From the NCBI GenBank assembly GCA_963802275.1, contig CAWDIB010000004.1, positions 186,001 to 250,000 of the forward strand: 64,000 nt of DNA. Reading direction: 5' to 3'. Shown in pieces: positions 61,973 through 64,000 of this stretch. How positions within the stretch are numbered: position 1 is the stretch's first letter; every line of letters starts with the position of its first letter. This DNA comes from CAZMZW01 sp963802275. GTDB lineage: Bacteria > Chloroflexota > Anaerolineae > Anaerolineales > Anaerolineaceae. Below the pieces are notes generated by a model, which had not been told where the DNA came from, did not search any database, and saw nothing but the letters and a program-made list of their open reading frames with translations. The translations under genes were made by a program, and so were the position numbers.

Positions 61973-63500
61973 TTAGTCCATGATTTTGTGCGTCAATATT
62001 TCCCGGTGAATGCGATTAATATCTTCATGCCAAAAAGAATCTTCTCTTTTAAAAGAAACAATCGACTGAATATTGTTAAATAATTTACCGGTTACCTCGC
62101 CCAATCGATATTCTGGGTTATTCATCAGGCGGATATTCACCGCCCTGGCCGCTACAAACATCTCAATGGCAATGACGAACATTGTATTTTGGATAATCTC
62201 ATATGCGTGTTTTGCCGCAGCCAAAGCATTTGCGTTCAAATCCTCCTGATTGGCTGATGTAGGAAGGGATTGAATGGAATCGGGAGTTGCCAGCACCCGG
62301 TTTTCCAAAACGAGGGAGGCAGCGGTATATTGAGGGATCATCACCCCCGAGTTGATACCAGCTTCTTCGCTTGAGCCAACCAGCATGGGCGGTAATCCGT
62401 TATTATGATTCTCATCCAAGAGAATGAATAATCTTCTTTCCGCAATGGCAGATAATTCGGTCATGGCAATTGACAAATAATCCATGTTCAAGGCAATTGG
62501 CTCGCCATGGAAATTTCCTCCCGAGATGACATCCTGCGAAAATATCAGCGGATTATCAGTAGCAGCATTCGCTTCTTTTTGGATGAGTTCTTTTACAAAA
62601 TCAAGGGTATCCAATATCGGTCCATGAACCTGTGGGATGCAGCGGAAGGAATAGGGATCCTGGACCTGTGCGGCTGAATTAATTAGAGTGCTGTTTTGAA
62701 TATTCTCCCTGATTGTGGCTGCCACCTTACTTTGACCAGGTAAGCCACGTGCTTGATGCAGGCGAGAGTCATAAGCATCACTTTTACCCAGGATGGCTTC
62801 CAAGGATAAGGATGAGGAAAGATTTGCCATCTGCAGGCAATAGTCCGCATCATAGCACGCCAATGCGGCGATGGCAGCTGAAAAGGAAGCACCATTGATG
62901 ATAGCCAATCCTTCCTTGGCGGATAATTCCAAACGGGTAATACCAGCCTTTTGCATGGCTGTCTTGCCAGAGAGCCGAACTCCCTTGAAAAACACCGTCC
63001 CGGATTCATTTTCCTCCATCGCGATCATCCCTGGTAAACACCAGCGCCAATTGGGATAACATGCACAAATCCCCGGATGAGCCCAATGAACCTTTATTTT
63101 TTACCACCGGCGTCACTTTTTTATTCAACATATCGAGGAGGGTTTGTATGATCTCTACACGCACGCCAGAAAAACCCTTTGCAAGAGAATTAGCCCTGAT
63201 GAGCATGGCTGCACGCACGATCTCTTCGGAGAAGTCATCGCCATATCCAATCGCGTGGCTGATGATCAGATTACGGTTTAAGTTTTTTACAGTCCTGAAT
63301 CGAAATGGTTTTATCAGAAAAGATACCAAAACCGGTATTAATTCCGTAGGCCGGTTTACGGGAATTCTGAATCTGTTGCACCGTTTCTTTGAATGATGGA
63401 TGGCAGGCAGGCAGGAGGGGTCTAAAGATACAGAATCATAGTTCCTGCTGACCTTTATGATGTCAAGTAACGCAAGCGAGAAACCGTTAATTTTTGCCAT
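61973..63500 (-). CDS. hutH: Aromatic amino acid (histidine) ammonia-lyase family protein, three indels
   Basis: About 508 residues after correction. The MIO-forming region reads G-S-L-G-S-S-G-D-L, then C-M-L-S-Q where most members have A-P-L-S-H. Later motifs are K-E-G-L-A-I-I-N-G, D-P-Y-S-F-R-C-I-P-Q-V-H-G, N-P-L-I and G-N-F-H-G-E-P. Three single-base shifts occur: one A missing at 63388-63390, one extra in the six-base run 63283-63288, and one extra in 63009-63012. Corrected, the region reads A-Y-G-I-N-T-G-F-G, a family hallmark. It releases ammonia from histidine or a similar amino acid; specificity is uncertain and no other hut gene is near. Confidence 0.8.
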
Positions 63501-63512
63501 GAATCATCCTTT

Positions 63513-63968
63513 TCATTTAAATTCCTTTCTACCCACTCTACGTATCTCTCGGGCAATTTCCCTTTCAGCAATGCTGCGGCGTTTATCGAATAGTTTTTTC
63601 CCTTTCGCCAGTGCAATTTTGACTTTTGCTCTACCATTTTTCAAATACACTTGCACAGGTACAATGGTCAAACCTTTTTTTTGAATTCCTTCCAACAGTT
63701 CTTTCAGTTCACGCTTATTCAATAATAATTGACGATTGCGGGTCGGCAGGTGGTTTTCACGGCTGGCCGGATCGTAGGGTGAAATATTGGCACCAACCAA
63801 CCAGGCATTCAAACCATTTAACTGCACATAGGCTTCGCTAATGCTAATATGCCCTGCCCTGATTGACTTGATCTCACTGCCTTTTAGAACGATACCAGCC
63901 TCGAAGTCATCCAACAGAAAATATTCAAATTTCGCTTTGCGATTTGTCGCAATAATTTTGTGACTCAT
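63513..63968 (-). CDS. smpB: SsrA-binding protein SmpB
   Basis: A 151-residue SmpB. Conserved motifs are I-A-T-N-R-K-A-K-F-E-Y, F-E-A-G-I-V-L-K-G-S-E-I-K-S-I-R, N-L-x-type N-G-L-N-A-W-L-V-G-A-N-I-S-P-Y and the C-terminal basic tail D-K-R-R-S-I-A-E-R-E. It brings tmRNA to stalled ribosomes for trans-translation. The tmRNA gene is not in view in the remaining 32 bases. It is the first gene in the leftward unit with the ammonia-lyase, 12 bp apart. Confidence 0.95.
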   Translation of the reverse strand: MSHKIIATNRKAKFEYFLLDDFEAGIVLKGSEIKSIRAGHISISEAYVQLNGLNAWLVGANISPYDPASRENHLPTRNRQLLLNKRELKELLEGIQKKGLTIVPVQVYLKNGRAKVKIALAKGKKLFDKRRSIAEREIAREIRRVGRKEFK

Positions 63969-64000
63969 TGGCTCTATTTTAACATCAGCTGATTCATCTG

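Overview
The window is a densely packed bacterial chromosome segment, probably from the phylum Chloroflexota (Anaerolineae-like). This is inferred from the gene mix: coenzyme F420 genes, a fused FAD/2Fe-2S xanthine-dehydrogenase subunit, the order DUF1385-yqeY-pgpH-ybeY-dgkA, Pro/Ala-rich solute-binding lipoproteins and yprA/yprB. No 16S rRNA or other decisive marker is present. No stretch longer than about 265 bases lacks a gene; the largest gaps are 27387-27648 and 33343-33576. I see no CRISPR array, rRNA, prophage or insertion sequence. One tRNA (Leu, anticodon GAG) lies at 39001-39083.

Layout. 1-7.4 kb: LysM protein end, exonuclease III, a NarL-type regulator, then a leftward housekeeping operon (M20 peptidase, DUF1385, YqeY, PgpH, YbeY, DgkA). 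7.5-18.5 kb: a rightward metabolic cluster with an SsnA-like amidohydrolase, F420 genes (npdG, cofE, cofD, cofC), an F420-type luciferase-like oxidoreductase, a CBS-containing family II pyrophosphatase, a molybdenum hydroxylase and a MocA-like cytidylyltransferase. 18.5-22.5 kb: DUF2007, then YprB/YprA (MrfB/MrfA-like DNA repair), the helicase carrying an HNH motif. 22.5-27.4 kb: MFS transporter, multi-domain lipoprotein, nusB, Asp23 and larA. 27.6-29.4 kb: tyrosine recombinase plus an unknown P-loop protein. 29.4-33.4 kb: PhnDCE-type transporter with a tandem-fused permease. 33.5-45.8 kb: mostly housekeeping (L25, TrmI, phosphohexomutase, TatD, PlsX, ScpB, RluB, RsmD) with sugar-nucleotide and GtrA genes. 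45.8-48.2 kb: PPi-type phosphofructokinase with a degenerate aldolase relative.

The most interesting region is 48.2-55.7 kb. Tightly coupled leftward genes encode a GNAT-like protein, a small lipoprotein, a 41-residue membrane microprotein, an MBOAT acyltransferase, a membrane-anchored SGNH hydrolase, an acyl carrier protein, a fatty-acyl-AMP ligase and a GT87-like membrane protein. This matches the parts list of the Dlt pathway (DltX, B, D, C, A). The microprotein ends in W-I-Y-Q-G-F, which fits the C-terminal 'acyl shuttle' hexapeptide with its acceptor tyrosine. I infer an envelope-acylation system, possibly loading fatty acids instead of D-alanine, in a lineage not known for teichoic acids. 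The rest (55.8-64 kb) holds MurA with Asp in place of the usual catalytic Cys, thioredoxin, an OmpR-type regulator, PgeF/YggU, an L,D-transpeptidase, an aromatic-amino-acid ammonia-lyase and SmpB.

Quality warning: at least eleven single-base indels, several in short homopolymers, break otherwise well-conserved genes (cofE, cofD, xdh large subunit, plsX, NERD protein, pfk, MBOAT, L,D-transpeptidase, and three in the ammonia-lyase). Essential genes are hit and reading continues at once in another frame, so I treat these as probable sequencing errors and annotate each gene as one unit.
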